From: JAIBJN01 sp963748205
Lineage (GTDB): Bacteria; Actinomycetota; Thermoleophilia; Gaiellales; Gaiellaceae
DNA: 64,000 bases
Direction of reading: 5' to 3'
NCBI GenBank assembly: GCA_963748205.1
Contig: CAVVIB010000023.1
Coordinates: 62,001-126,000 of the forward strand
The notes below the pieces were generated by a model. That model was not told the origin of the DNA. It made no database searches and was given only the letters and a program-made list of their open reading frames with translations. Positions 45,079 through 53,766 of the stretch are shown here, piece by piece (the stretch's first letter is position 1; each line of letters opens with the position of its first letter). A program made the position numbers and the translations under genes.

Positions 45079-45954
45079 CTAGAACGTGCGCTCGATGTGC
45101 GTCGCGCTCATGGCGAGCGCGAGCAGGGCAGCCAGGCCGACGTAGGTGACCCCGACGACCGCCCGCTGCCAGCCGGGGATCGAGTAGTACTCGCGGGCGC
45201 GCGGATCCTCGCGCTCCCTCCAGCGCCGCCAGACCTCGAGCCCGCCGAGCAGGAGCACGAGGATGAGGATCGGGTTCGGCGCCACGATCGTGAGCCCGAG
45301 CAGGATCGCGAGGCCGACCGCCCAGAGCGCCGGGTGGAGGGCTGCGACGGCCCGCCCACCGTCCAGGGGCGTGATCGGGACGAGGTTGAAGAGGTTGAGG
45401 AAGAACCCGGTAAAGGCGAGCGCCACGAGCAGCTGCGAGTCGAGCGCCTCGCCGGCCGCCCAGACGGCGGCGGCACCCAGGCTGCCGACGATCGGCCCGG
45501 CGAGCGCGACCCGCGCCTCGCGCCAGACGTCGTGCGGCATCTGCTTCATGCCCACGACCGCACCGAGGAACGGGATGAAGAGCGGCGCCGAGGCCGGGAT
45601 CCCCTGGCGTCGCAGCTCGATGACGTGGCCGAGCTCGTGCACGAGCAGGAGGAGCACGAAGCCGACGGCGAAGCGCCAGCCCCAGATCCAGGCGTAGGCG
45701 GCGATCGAGACCAGCATCGTCAGGGAGGTGGCGAAGACCTTGATCTTCAGGATCGCCAGCACGACCGCCTTGAACTTGAAGATCAGATAGCCGAGGCCGG
45801 CAATCGGGACCCAGAGCTTCTTGCCGAGCTCGCGCAGGCGGCTCCGGGGGTGGATCGGCTCGTAGTCGCGGTACGGATAGTCGTCCGGCGGCTCGACCGG
45901 GTCGAGCTCGTATCGGCGCGCTTCCGGATCCTGCTGGGGCGTAAGACTGCTCAC
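45079..45954 (-). CDS. M50 family membrane metalloprotease
   Basis: A 291-residue site-2-protease relative with about six spans. The zinc motif HELGH lies within a membrane helix (LLLLVHELGHVIELRRQGI), and the second zinc ligand is in NLFNLVPITPLDGGRAV. No PDZ or CBS domain is present. GTG at 45954 is chosen; the longer frame lacks family features. Such proteases cleave membrane-bound regulators such as anti-sigma factors, but its substrate is unknown. A probable riboswitch reads in the opposite direction from just upstream. Confidence 0.88.
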   Translation of the reverse strand: MSSLTPQQDPEARRYELDPVEPPDDYPYRDYEPIHPRSRLRELGKKLWVPIAGLGYLIFKFKAVVLAILKIKVFATSLTMLVSIAAYAWIWGWRFAVGFVLLLLVHELGHVIELRRQGIPASAPLFIPFLGAVVGMKQMPHDVWREARVALAGPIVGSLGAAAVWAAGEALDSQLLVALAFTGFFLNLFNLVPITPLDGGRAVAALHPALWAVGLAILLGLTIVAPNPILILVLLLGGLEVWRRWREREDPRAREYYSIPGWQRAVVGVTYVGLAALLALAMSATHIERTF

Positions 45955-45961
45955 TGTCTCA

Positions 45962-46095
45962 TCGTAGCCGTGCCCACCTGAAATGAACCCCTGCGCCGGG
46001 GGAAGGCGAACCGGGGGAACCCGCCGAGCAGGACAGCGGGACGACACCTGCGGAAGACGGCAGACGCAGGCTCGAGGCTCCGCCGGTGGCGTTCA
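45962..46095 (+). promoter_or_regulatory. Probable c-di-AMP (ydaO/yuaA-type) riboswitch
   Basis: In the 214-bp leader of the secreted-protein gene at 46169, blocks appear in the order known for ydaO leaders: CCTGAAAT (45977-45984), CCGGGGGA (45996-46003), CCGGGGGAACCC (46011-46022), AGGACAGCGGGACGAC (46029-46044) and a late CAGACGCAGGCTCGAGGC. AGCC at 45966 can pair with GGCT at 46076 as the closing stem. These were compared by eye with the Bacillus ydaO leader; no covariance search was possible. In actinobacteria this class usually controls exported cell-wall proteins. Confidence 0.6.
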
Positions 46096-46168
46096 CCCCC
46101 GCCCGGAGGGAAGAAGAACCCCGCCTCCTCCGTCAGGTGCGAGATATAGCGATCGAGGGAGGACGGAA

Positions 46169-46750
46169 ATGCGGTTGGTACGGAGTCGAAAGCTGGTTGC
46201 GCTCGTCGCTGCGGCAATGGCGATCGGCGTCGTGATGGTGGCGACGCCGGCAAGCGCGATCACGAACTGGACGAACGTGTGGAACAACCACATCAAGCCG
46301 AAGGCGGATCAGCGGTACGTCAAGAAGTCCGCCATCAAGACGATCCAGGGCAACTACGCGGCCGGACTGCAGGCCGCCAACACGAATGACGACGGCTGGG
46401 ACAGCATCTCCTTCGGGTTCGAGCTCGCTGCGGCCCCCCAGGAGCACTTCCTGGCGGCCGGGTCGGCCCCGACGGCGCAGTGCCCGGGCTCGGCGACGAA
46501 CCCGCAGGCGGCCCCCGGTCACCTGTGCGTCTACGAGTCGGTCAGCTTCAACCGTGGCAGCGTCGTGCTCTTCACGGGCACGACCGGCGCGACGAACCAG
46601 GCCAGCAAGTGGGGCGCAGGCGTCTGGTTGATCCCCGCGGCTGCGGGCAACGCGTACAGCTACGGCACGTGGGCGGTCACGGCCCCGAACGGAACCTCCC
46701 CCTCGCGCGTCGCTCCTGACGCCACGGGCGGGGCGGTCGCAGGCGGCTAG
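46169..46750 (+). CDS. Secreted protein of unknown function, paralogue 1
   Basis: A 193-residue exported protein. The signal peptide is LVALVAAAMAIGVVMVATPASA, then WTNVWNNHIKPKADQRYVKK and a beta-rich C-terminal domain with two Cys (QCPGSATNP, HLCVYESVSFN). It follows a strong ribosome site (GGGAGGACGGAA) and a probable c-di-AMP riboswitch. The next gene is a diverged paralogue. No family is recognised. Exported genes under this riboswitch class usually act on the wall, but no enzymatic motif is seen here. Confidence 0.75.
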   Translation: MRLVRSRKLVALVAAAMAIGVVMVATPASAITNWTNVWNNHIKPKADQRYVKKSAIKTIQGNYAAGLQAANTNDDGWDSISFGFELAAAPQEHFLAAGSAPTAQCPGSATNPQAAPGHLCVYESVSFNRGSVVLFTGTTGATNQASKWGAGVWLIPAAAGNAYSYGTWAVTAPNGTSPSRVAPDATGGAVAGG

Positions 46751-46778
46751 AGCAAGTCCCCTCACTGCGGCAGACGGC

Positions 46779-46796
46779 GGGGGCCTTCGGGCCCCC
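46779..46796 (+). terminator. GC tetraloop hairpin between the two secreted-protein genes
   Basis: GGGGGCC-TTCG-GGCCCCC, followed by GTTCGTCGTGTG. It lies 28 bases after the first secreted-protein stop, so the paralogues are probably transcribed separately or with attenuation between them. Confidence 0.75.
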
Positions 46797-46890
46797 GTTC
46801 GTCGTGTGAGGCCGGATCCCCCGATCGGCAGGCGACTCCGGCCGATCTCTCGCGCTTAATCCGACGCACGTGTCACCCGAAAGGAGCAAC

Positions 46891-47424
46891 GTGAGAGAAC
46901 GTCGCTGGAAGCTCGTCGCCCTGCTGGCGTCAGGCATCGTGATCGGAGTCGCCCTCGCGGGCACGCCCGCCACCGCGCATGTCGGCGGCACAGTTGGCCA
47001 CCTCTGGTCACACCTCAGGCCGTGGGCGGACGCGCGCTACGACCGGCCGACCGTCGAGCCGGGCGAGACGATCCGCGGGACGATCGGCGGGCAGGTCATC
47101 ACGCAGTGCGACGACGGGGAGTGGGGCTTCAACGCCCAGCTGCCACGGGCCGCGCCCGTCGCGCTCGACGACGCCCACGTCGTCGTCAACGGCGTCGACG
47201 AGCCGACCCCGGTCTGCACCGGAACGTCCGCCGCCCCAACAGCGTCGCCCGGCTACGTCTGCATCTATCCGTATTCGACGGGCGGGCTGACGGCCGGCGC
47301 GAACGCGGGCATGATCTGGGGAACCAGCAGCAACACCTGGGGGTTTCAGGTCTCGCTGAATGCGCACCTCACCGGCGAGGTCTACTGGTTCGCCAACTGG
47401 GCGTATCGCGCTCCAACGAGTTGA
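46891..47424 (+). CDS. Secreted protein of unknown function, paralogue 2
   Basis: A 177-residue exported protein. GTG at 46891 is preceded by AAAGGAGCAAC and gives a signal peptide (LVALLASGIVIGVALAGTPATA). The mature start VGHLWSHLRPWADARYDRP parallels WNNHIKPKADQRYVKK of the upstream gene. The C-terminal half again has two Cys (PVCTGTSA, GYVCIYPY) and a Gly/Ala-rich beta pattern ending FANWAYRAPTS. No riboswitch is visible in its own leader. Duplication and divergence from paralogue 1 are inferred from order and matching pattern. Confidence 0.75.
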   Translation: MRERRWKLVALLASGIVIGVALAGTPATAHVGGTVGHLWSHLRPWADARYDRPTVEPGETIRGTIGGQVITQCDDGEWGFNAQLPRAAPVALDDAHVVVNGVDEPTPVCTGTSAAPTASPGYVCIYPYSTGGLTAGANAGMIWGTSSNTWGFQVSLNAHLTGEVYWFANWAYRAPTS

Positions 47425-47447
47425 GGTGACCGATGGATCGGGCGCGG

Positions 47448-48086
47448 CTACGATCCGCGCCCGACCCACTCCTCGCCGCCCTCGTACACCTCTTTCTTCC
47501 AGAGGGGGACGTCGACCTTGAGCGTGTCGATCGCCTCCTTGCAGGCGGCCAGGGCGTGCTCTCGGTGTGGCGCCGAGACGGCGATGGCGACGCTCGTCTC
47601 GCCGATCCCCACGCGGCCGATGCGGTGCGTGATGGCGATCCGGCAGAGCTCGTACCGGCCTCGCAGCGTCTCGGCGATCTCCTCCATCACCTTCTCCGCC
47701 ATGCCCTCGTAGGCCTCGTACTCGAGGTAGAGAACCGTGCGGCCCCGTGAGCGGACGCGCGTCGTCCCCAGGAACGTCGCCACGGCTCCGGCCTGGTCGT
47801 CGGCGACCTCGGCGATCACTGCCTCGACGTCGATCGGGTCCGCTGTCAGCCGGAACTCGCCGCCGGAGACCGGCGGGATCAGCGCAACCTCGTCGCCGTC
47901 CGACAGACGGCGGTCCGGCGGTGCGTACTCCTTGTTGACCGCGTAGAGGAGCCCCTCCGGCTCCTCGCCGAGCTCGAGCGGCGGCCAGACGTCGGCGACG
48001 CGGGCACCCGCGTCGAGCTCGAGGTCGCGTTCGCTCTCGCCGGCGCGCTCCCTCAGGCCCGCGAAGAGCTTGACCGTGATGCGCAC
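47448..48086 (-). CDS. MoaD-MoaE fusion (molybdopterin synthase)
   Basis: A 212-residue protein. Residues 1-80 are MoaD (ubiquitin-like; ITVKLFAGLRERAG, SDGDEVALIPPVSGG) and 81-212 are MoaE (IDVEAVIAEVADDQAGAVAT, FLGTTRVRSRG, LEYEAYEGMAEKVMEEI, HRIGRVGIGETSVAIAV, PLWKKEVYEGGEEWV). Together they insert two sulfurs into cyclic pyranopterin to make molybdopterin. The MoaD Gly-Gly that must be a free C-terminus is internal here. A similar fusion, MoaX of Mycobacterium, is cleaved after the Gly-Gly, and the same is expected here. Confidence 0.92.
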   Translation of the reverse strand: MRITVKLFAGLRERAGESERDLELDAGARVADVWPPLELGEEPEGLLYAVNKEYAPPDRRLSDGDEVALIPPVSGGEFRLTADPIDVEAVIAEVADDQAGAVATFLGTTRVRSRGRTVLYLEYEAYEGMAEKVMEEIAETLRGRYELCRIAITHRIGRVGIGETSVAIAVSAPHREHALAACKEAIDTLKVDVPLWKKEVYEGGEEWVGRGS

Positions 48087-48100
48087 GATCCGAGCCTAGA

Positions 48101-49435
48101 TCACGCGGCGCGGTCGAGCGTGCCCGCCGACTGCTCGAGCGCCGCGAAGGCCTCGGGGCAGATCCGCAGCCCGACGTCCAGGCGCATGAGCTCCAGGGCC
48201 TGCTCGACCTCCATCGGCTGCCGGTACGGGCGGTCGGCGGTCATCGCCTCGAAGATGTCGGCGACGGCCAGCACCCGGGCGGGCGGGTCGAGCTCGTCCC
48301 CGTGGATCCCGCGGTGGTAGCCCGAGCCGTCGAGCTTCTCGTGGTGGGCGGCCGCGATACCGGCGATGTCGGCGAAGCGGCTCACGCGCCCGAGGATCTG
48401 CTCGGTGACCAGCGGGTGGAGCTTGACGGCCTCGAACTCCTCCACGGTCAGCTTTCCGGGCTTGTCGAGGATCAGGTTCGAGATCGCGAGCTTGCCGATG
48501 TCGTGGAGCAGGCCTGCACGCCGGAGGTCGCGCAGGGACTCGTCCGTGAATCCGAGGGTGGTCGCGGTCGCGACGGCGATCTCGGCGACGCGCTCCGAGT
48601 GCCGGGCGGTGAACGGCGACTTGGCGTCGATCACCTGGGCGAACGCCTTGGCGACCCGGTCGAGCGTCGCCTCGTCGGCGATGACGACGCGGTCCTCGGG
48701 CTCGAGCGCGGCCACGCGCGCGCCGGCATCCCCGCTCTCGACGACGCTCCAGAAGTCCCGCTCTTCCCCGAGCGAGCGGAGGATCCGCACGAGGCCCGGG
48801 TCGAACCAGCGGCCGCTTCGCTTCTCGGCCATCTCGAGCGCGGCGGCGAGCCCGAACTCGCGCAGGAACACCTCGGTCGTCTGCGAGAGGCACGCGATCC
48901 TCGCGAGGATCGGGATCTCCTCGCCCGCCAGGCCGTGCGGGTGGCCCTTGCCGTCCCAGTGCTCGTCGAGGTTGTAGATCGTCTCCGCGCTCGCCTCGGG
49001 GAGCTCGAGCATGCGGGCGATCTCGGCGCCGCGCTCGCAGCGGTCCTCGGTCACCTGGCGCATGGTCTTGGCGCCGGCGGCGAGCACCCGCAGCAGGTCG
49101 CGGATCCCGCCCGAGTTCCGGACGATGTACGTGAGAGCCTCGGTGATGCGGGTCTGGTCGATCCGCTTGGCGTTCCGCTTGGCGACGTGGTCGTCGGCTC
49201 CGTACAGCGAGGAAAGCCGCGCGGCGTTGGACGAGCAGCCGAGATCCTTGAGGAGGAGCCCGTAGAAGAGCGCCGAGCGGTCGGCCGCTTCGAGGTCGAG
49301 GTCGTCGGCGATGCGCATGCCGATCAGGCACGTGCGCGTGGCGTGGCCGGCAGGATGGCCGTCGGAGATGTCCAGCGCGTGGGAGAGCGCGGCCATCACC
49401 TCAGAGAGCCGCAGCTCGACCTGCATCAGCCGCAT
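48101..49435 (-). CDS. HD-GYP domain c-di-GMP phosphodiesterase-like protein
   Basis: About 444 residues from the ATG at 49435. The C-terminal HD-GYP domain is complete: RHSERVAEIAVATA, LLHDIGKLAISNLIL, HHEKLDGSGYHRGIHGDELD and VADIFEAMTADRPYR. The N-terminal half is a second, degenerate HD domain (LSHALDISDGHPAGHATRTC, HWDGKGHPHGLAGEEIPILA). No membrane span or GGDEF domain is present, so it is a soluble enzyme, unlike the two at 57.5-61.5 kb. The reaction would be hydrolysis of c-di-GMP. It is divergent from the mutase gene across 60 bases. Confidence 0.88.
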   Translation of the reverse strand: MRLMQVELRLSEVMAALSHALDISDGHPAGHATRTCLIGMRIADDLDLEAADRSALFYGLLLKDLGCSSNAARLSSLYGADDHVAKRNAKRIDQTRITEALTYIVRNSGGIRDLLRVLAAGAKTMRQVTEDRCERGAEIARMLELPEASAETIYNLDEHWDGKGHPHGLAGEEIPILARIACLSQTTEVFLREFGLAAALEMAEKRSGRWFDPGLVRILRSLGEERDFWSVVESGDAGARVAALEPEDRVVIADEATLDRVAKAFAQVIDAKSPFTARHSERVAEIAVATATTLGFTDESLRDLRRAGLLHDIGKLAISNLILDKPGKLTVEEFEAVKLHPLVTEQILGRVSRFADIAGIAAAHHEKLDGSGYHRGIHGDELDPPARVLAVADIFEAMTADRPYRQPMEVEQALELMRLDVGLRICPEAFAALEQSAGTLDRAA

Positions 49436-49495
49436 GATTCCAAGGATCGGCCCGCGAGGGCCGCACCCCCGACCCTCGAAAGTAGGATCCATCCC

Positions 49496-51080
49496 ATGGC
49501 CACGGCCGAGAATCGTCGCGAGACCGACTCCGGCATCGAGGTCAAGCCGGTCTACACGGGCGAGGACGCGGCCGGCGCGGCGCCCGAGCCGCCGGGCGAG
49601 TTCCCCTTCACGCGCGGGCCCTACCGGGACATGTACCGGGGGAAGCCGTGGACGATCCGCCAGTACGCGGGCTTCGCGTCAGCGGAGGAGACGAACGAGC
49701 GCTTCCGGTACCTGCTCCAGCACGGGCAGACCGGGCTCTCGGTCGCCTTCGACCTGCCCACGCAGCTCGGCTACGACTCGGACGACCCGCGGGCGGCCGG
49801 CGAGGTCGGGCCGTACGGGCGTGGCGATCGACTCCCTGGCGGACATGGAGCTCCTCTTCGCCGAGATCCCGCTCGGCGAGGTCTCGACGTCGATGACCAT
49901 CAACGCGCCCGCCGCGCTCCTCATGCTCCTCTACGAGCTTGTCGGGGAGAAGCAGGGCGTCCCCGGCGACCGGCTGCGGGGCACCGTCCAGAACGACATC
50001 CTCAAGGAGTACGTGGCCCGCGGGAACTACATCTTCCCGCCGCGGCCCTCGATGCGGATCACCACGGACCTGTTCGCGTACTGCCACGAGCGGCTGCCGC
50101 GCTGGAACACGATCTCGATCTCCGGGTACCACATCCGCGAGGCGGGGGCGACGGCCGTGCAGGAGCTCGCGTTCACGCTGGCGCACGGGATCGCCTACTG
50201 CGAGGCGGCCGTAGCGGCCGGGCTCTCGCCGGACGAGTTCGGCGAGCGGCTCTCGTTCTTCTTCAACGCGCACAACCACTTCTTCCAGGAGGTGGCGAAG
50301 TTCCGGGCGGCGCGGACGCTCTGGGCGCGGATCATGCGCGACCGCTTCGGCGCCACGAACCCGAAGGCGCAGGCGCTGCGCTTCCACGCGCAGACCGGCG
50401 GCTCGACGCTGACGGCGCAGCAGCCCGAGAACAACGTCGTGCGGGTGGCCGTGCAGGCGCTCTCGGCGGTCTGTGGCGGCGCGCAGTCCATCCACACGAA
50501 CGGCTTCGACGAGGCCCTGGCGCTCCCGACCGAGCGCTCGGCGCGCATCGCCCTGCGGACGCAGCAGATCCTCCAGCACGAGGCGGGCGGCACGGACACG
50601 GCCGACCCGCTCGGCGGCGCCTACTTCCTCGAGTCGCTGACGCAGGAGCTCGAGGAGCTCGCGACGGAGCTGATCGCGCGCATCGACGAGCTCGGCGGCG
50701 CGGTCGCCGCGGTCGAGCAGGGGTTCACGCAGCACGAGATCGAGGACGCCGCCTACGAGTTCGAGCGCCAGGTCGAGTCCGGTGACCGCGTCGTCGTCGG
50801 CGTGAACCGGTTCGCCGAGCACGACGAGGAGGAGATCGAGCTCCACCGCCTCGACCCGGAGTCGGAGAAGCGGCAGGTCGAGCGGACCCAGCGCGTCCGC
50901 GCGGAGCGCGACACGGCTGCGGCGGAGGCGGCGCTGGCGCGAGTGAGAGAGGTCGCGGGCGGCGACGGGAACCTGCTCCACCCGATGCGCGAGGCCCTGG
51001 CCGCGCACTGCACGGTCGGCGAGATCTGCAACGCCCTGCGCGACGAGTTCGGCACGTACGACGCGCACCTCGCGCCGTGA
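49496..51080 (+). CDS. Methylmalonyl-CoA mutase family, large subunit without B12 domain (frameshifted)
   Basis: A TIM-barrel mutase. The start is FPFTRGPYRDMYRGKPWTIR and LSVAFDLPTQLGYDSDD. An extra G in the run at 49808-49810 shifts the frame; the rest has SMTINAPAALLMLLYELVGE, SGYHIREAGATAVQELAF, RAARTLWARIMRDRFGAT and GGTDTADPLGGAYFLE. At about 527 residues it lacks the B12-binding domain, like the separate large subunits of isobutyryl-CoA or methylmalonyl-CoA mutases. The small subunit is not in the window. It leads an operon with a GNAT gene, and the carboxylase gene is close behind. Confidence 0.9.
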
Positions 51081-51592
51081 GGCTCGAGGACGGCGACGTC
51101 GTCCTGCGGCCGTTCGTCGACGCCGACATCCCGGCGATCGTCGCTGCCTGCCAGGACCCCGAGATCCCGCGCTGGACGAGCGTGCCCTCGCCCTACACCG
51201 AGGAGGATGCGCGGAGCTTCGTGGCCGGCTCGCCCAACGTGCACTCGTTCGCGGTCGTCGATGCGGATGACGACGCGCTCCTCGGATGCGTCGGGTACCA
51301 GCTCCTCAACCACTCGCGCGCGACCTTCGGCTACTGGGTCGCCCGGGAGGCGCGTGGTCGCGGGGTCGCCTCGCGCGCTCTACGACTCCTCTCGCACTGG
51401 GCGCTCCGCGAGCACGGCCTGGCCCGGGTGCAGCTGATCGTGGAGCCCGACAACGTCGCGTCGATCCGCGTCGCCGAGAACGCGGGCTTCAAGCGCGAGG
51501 CGCTGCTGCGCTCCTACATCGAGCTGCACGGCCGGCGGCGCGACGTGTACCTGTACGCCCTGCTCGCCGAAGACGTGGCGGTCGAGCTCTGA
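51077..51592 (+). CDS. GNAT N-acetyltransferase (RimJ/RimL type)
   Basis: A 171-residue acetyltransferase: start VVLRPFVDADIPAIVAACQD, acetyl-CoA motif GYWVAREARGRGVASRALRL, and the late LIVEPDNVASIRVAENAGF and KREALLRSYIELHGRRRDVY. GTG at 51077 overlaps the mutase stop by four bases, so the two are translationally coupled. It may acetylate a protein N-terminus or a small molecule. A link to acyl-CoA metabolism rests on position only. Confidence 0.9.
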   Translation: MRLEDGDVVLRPFVDADIPAIVAACQDPEIPRWTSVPSPYTEEDARSFVAGSPNVHSFAVVDADDDALLGCVGYQLLNHSRATFGYWVAREARGRGVASRALRLLSHWALREHGLARVQLIVEPDNVASIRVAENAGFKREALLRSYIELHGRRRDVYLYALLAEDVAVEL

Positions 51593-51714
51593 GTTACACG
51601 CGCGCGGAGGGGCCGGCCGCGAGCCACCCACCGCTTCGAGCGTAACCAGCTCAACCGCACGCGTGGCGCGCGGACCGTGCCGAGTCCGTGACAAGCCGCA
51701 GTAAGCTCCCGCGC

Positions 51715-53286
51715 ATGGCCAAGGCCGAGGATCTCCAGTCGACCCAGGCGAAGCTGGCGGCGCTCGAGCGGCTCCGCGAGGAGGCGCTCCACGCCGGGGA
51801 CGAGAAGGCCGTCGGCCGCCAGCGGGAGCGCGGGAAGCTCCTCGCGCGCGAGCGGCTCGAGAAGCTCCTCGACCCCGGCAGCTTCGTCGAGCTCGACCGC
51901 TACGTGCGCCACCGCAACCCGCACTTCGGGATGATGGACCGCCGCCCGTGGGGCGACGCCGTCGTCACCGGCTACGGGACGATCTTCGGCCGCAAGGTCT
52001 TCGTCTTCTCGCAGGACTTCACGGTCTTCGGCGGCACGCTCTCGGAGGCGTTCGCGGAGAAGATCTGCAAGGTCATGGACCTCGCGCTCAAGTTCGGCTG
52101 CCCGGTGATCGGCATCAACGACTCGGGCGGGGCGCGCATCCAGGAGGGCGTCGTCTCGCTCGGCGGCTACGCCGAGATCTTCTGGCGCAACGTCCAGGCC
52201 TCCGGCGTGATCCCGCAGATCAGCCTGATCATGGGCCCGTGCGCCGGCGGCGCCGTGTACTCGCCCGCCATCACCGACTTCGTCCTCATGGTCAAGGAGA
52301 GCTCGTACATGTTCATCACGGGCCCCGAGGTCGTGAAGACCGTGACCGGCGAGGAGGTGACCTTCGAGGAGCTCGGCGGCGCGCTCACGCACGCGTCCAA
52401 GTCCGGCGTTGCGCACTTCGCCGCCGACGACGAGGAGACGTGCCTCGAGGACGCGCGCTACCTGCTCTCCTTCCTCCCGCAGAACAACGTCGACCCGCCG
52501 CCGTACTTCGCGCCCTCGGACCCCGTCGACCGCGAGGATCCCGAGCTGGACACGCTCATCCCTGATGAGCCGACGAAGCCGTACGACATGCGCTCGGTCG
52601 TCGAGCGCGTCGTGGACGACGGCGAGTTCCTCGAGGTGCACCAGCTCTGGGCGGAGAACATCGTCTGCGGGTTCGCGCGCCTCGGCGGGCACCCGGTCGG
52701 GATCGTCGGGAACAACCCGCGCGCCCTGGCCGGCACGCTCGACATCGACTCCTCCGTCAAGGCCGCCCGCTTCGTCCGCGTCTGCGACGGGTTCAACATC
52801 CCGCTCGTCACCTTCGTGGACGTTCCCGGCTTCCTCCCGGGTACGGCGCAGGAGTGGGGCGGGATCATCCGCCACGGCGCGAAGCTGCTCTACGCGTACT
52901 CGGAGGCGACCGTCCCCAAGATCGCCCTGATCACGCGCAAGGCCTACGGCGGCGCCTACGACGTCATGAGCTCGAAGCACATCCGCGCCGACTTCAACTT
53001 CGCCTGGCCGACCGCCGAGGTGGCCGTGATGGGGCCGGAAGGCGCCGTGAACATCGTCTTCCGCAAGGAGCTCGAGGAGGCGGACGACCCGGAGGCGCGC
53101 CGCGCGGAGCTGATCGCCGACTACAAGGCGCAGTTCGCCAACCCGTACACGGCGGCGGAGCGCGGCTACGTCGACGACGTGATCGAGCCGAGGCGCACGC
53201 GCGCGGTGCTCTGCGACGCGCTCGCGACCGCGCTCGCCAAGCGCGAGCGGCGGCCGCCCCGAAAGCACGGCAACATTCCTCTCTGA
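51715..53286 (+). CDS. pccB: Acyl-CoA (propionyl-CoA) carboxylase beta subunit
   Basis: A 523-residue carboxyltransferase that moves CO2 from biotin to an acyl-CoA. Signature blocks are RGKLLARERLEKLLDPGSF, GINDSGGARIQEGVVSLGGY, IMGPCAGGAVYSPAITDFV, TFVDVPGFLPGTAQEWGGII and TRKAYGGAYDVMSSKHIRAD. Its nearness to a methylmalonyl-type mutase suggests propionyl-CoA as substrate, feeding methylmalonyl-CoA to succinyl-CoA. The biotin-carrying alpha subunit is elsewhere. The ATG at 51715 matches the family N-terminus. Confidence 0.92.
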   Translation: MAKAEDLQSTQAKLAALERLREEALHAGDEKAVGRQRERGKLLARERLEKLLDPGSFVELDRYVRHRNPHFGMMDRRPWGDAVVTGYGTIFGRKVFVFSQDFTVFGGTLSEAFAEKICKVMDLALKFGCPVIGINDSGGARIQEGVVSLGGYAEIFWRNVQASGVIPQISLIMGPCAGGAVYSPAITDFVLMVKESSYMFITGPEVVKTVTGEEVTFEELGGALTHASKSGVAHFAADDEETCLEDARYLLSFLPQNNVDPPPYFAPSDPVDREDPELDTLIPDEPTKPYDMRSVVERVVDDGEFLEVHQLWAENIVCGFARLGGHPVGIVGNNPRALAGTLDIDSSVKAARFVRVCDGFNIPLVTFVDVPGFLPGTAQEWGGIIRHGAKLLYAYSEATVPKIALITRKAYGGAYDVMSSKHIRADFNFAWPTAEVAVMGPEGAVNIVFRKELEEADDPEARRAELIADYKAQFANPYTAAERGYVDDVIEPRRTRAVLCDALATALAKRERRPPRKHGNIPL

Positions 53287-53370
53287 GACCTGTCGATCCG
53301 GGCGAAGCCCGTTCGTCGTCTCTGTGAAGGCGGCGAATTGCGCCGCATCACGACAACGGGAGGTTCTGCG

Positions 53371-53766
53371 ATGAAGTATCTGCTGACGCTCTGGGGCGAC
53401 GAGGCACGCTGGGCGGACCGCACGCCCGAGGAGATGCAGGAGAGCATGAAGGCGTGGGACGCCTACACGGTCGAGGTCCAGGACGCCGGCGCGTTTCTCG
53501 GCGGTGAGGGCCTGCAGCCGACCGCGACGGCGACGACGGTCGCGATCCAGCCGGACGGCAACCAGATCGTCACCGACGGGCCGTTCGCCGAGACGAAGGA
53601 GACGCTCGGCGGCTTCTACCTGCTCGAGTGCGAGAACCTGGACGAGGCGATCGCCTGGGCGCGCAAGATCCCCATGCCGGGCGGCAAGGTCGAGGTGCGG
53701 CCCGTGATGGACTACGAGGCGGCGGGCTCGGGCGCACACTCGAACGCAGAGGAGGCCCGGCGGTAG
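53371..53766 (+). CDS. YCII-domain protein
   Basis: A 131-residue protein with the YCII-type ferredoxin fold: start MKYLLTLWGDEARW, middle FLGGEGLQPTATATTV, then VTDGPFAETKETLGGFYLLE and ENLDEAIAWARKIP. It lies directly before an ECF-type sigma factor gene and overlaps its proposed start. This YCII/sigma pairing is common in actinobacteria, where the YCII protein is thought to act with the sigma factor. The ATG follows GGGAGGTTCTGCG. Confidence 0.92.
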   Translation: MKYLLTLWGDEARWADRTPEEMQESMKAWDAYTVEVQDAGAFLGGEGLQPTATATTVAIQPDGNQIVTDGPFAETKETLGGFYLLECENLDEAIAWARKIPMPGGKVEVRPVMDYEAAGSGAHSNAEEARR

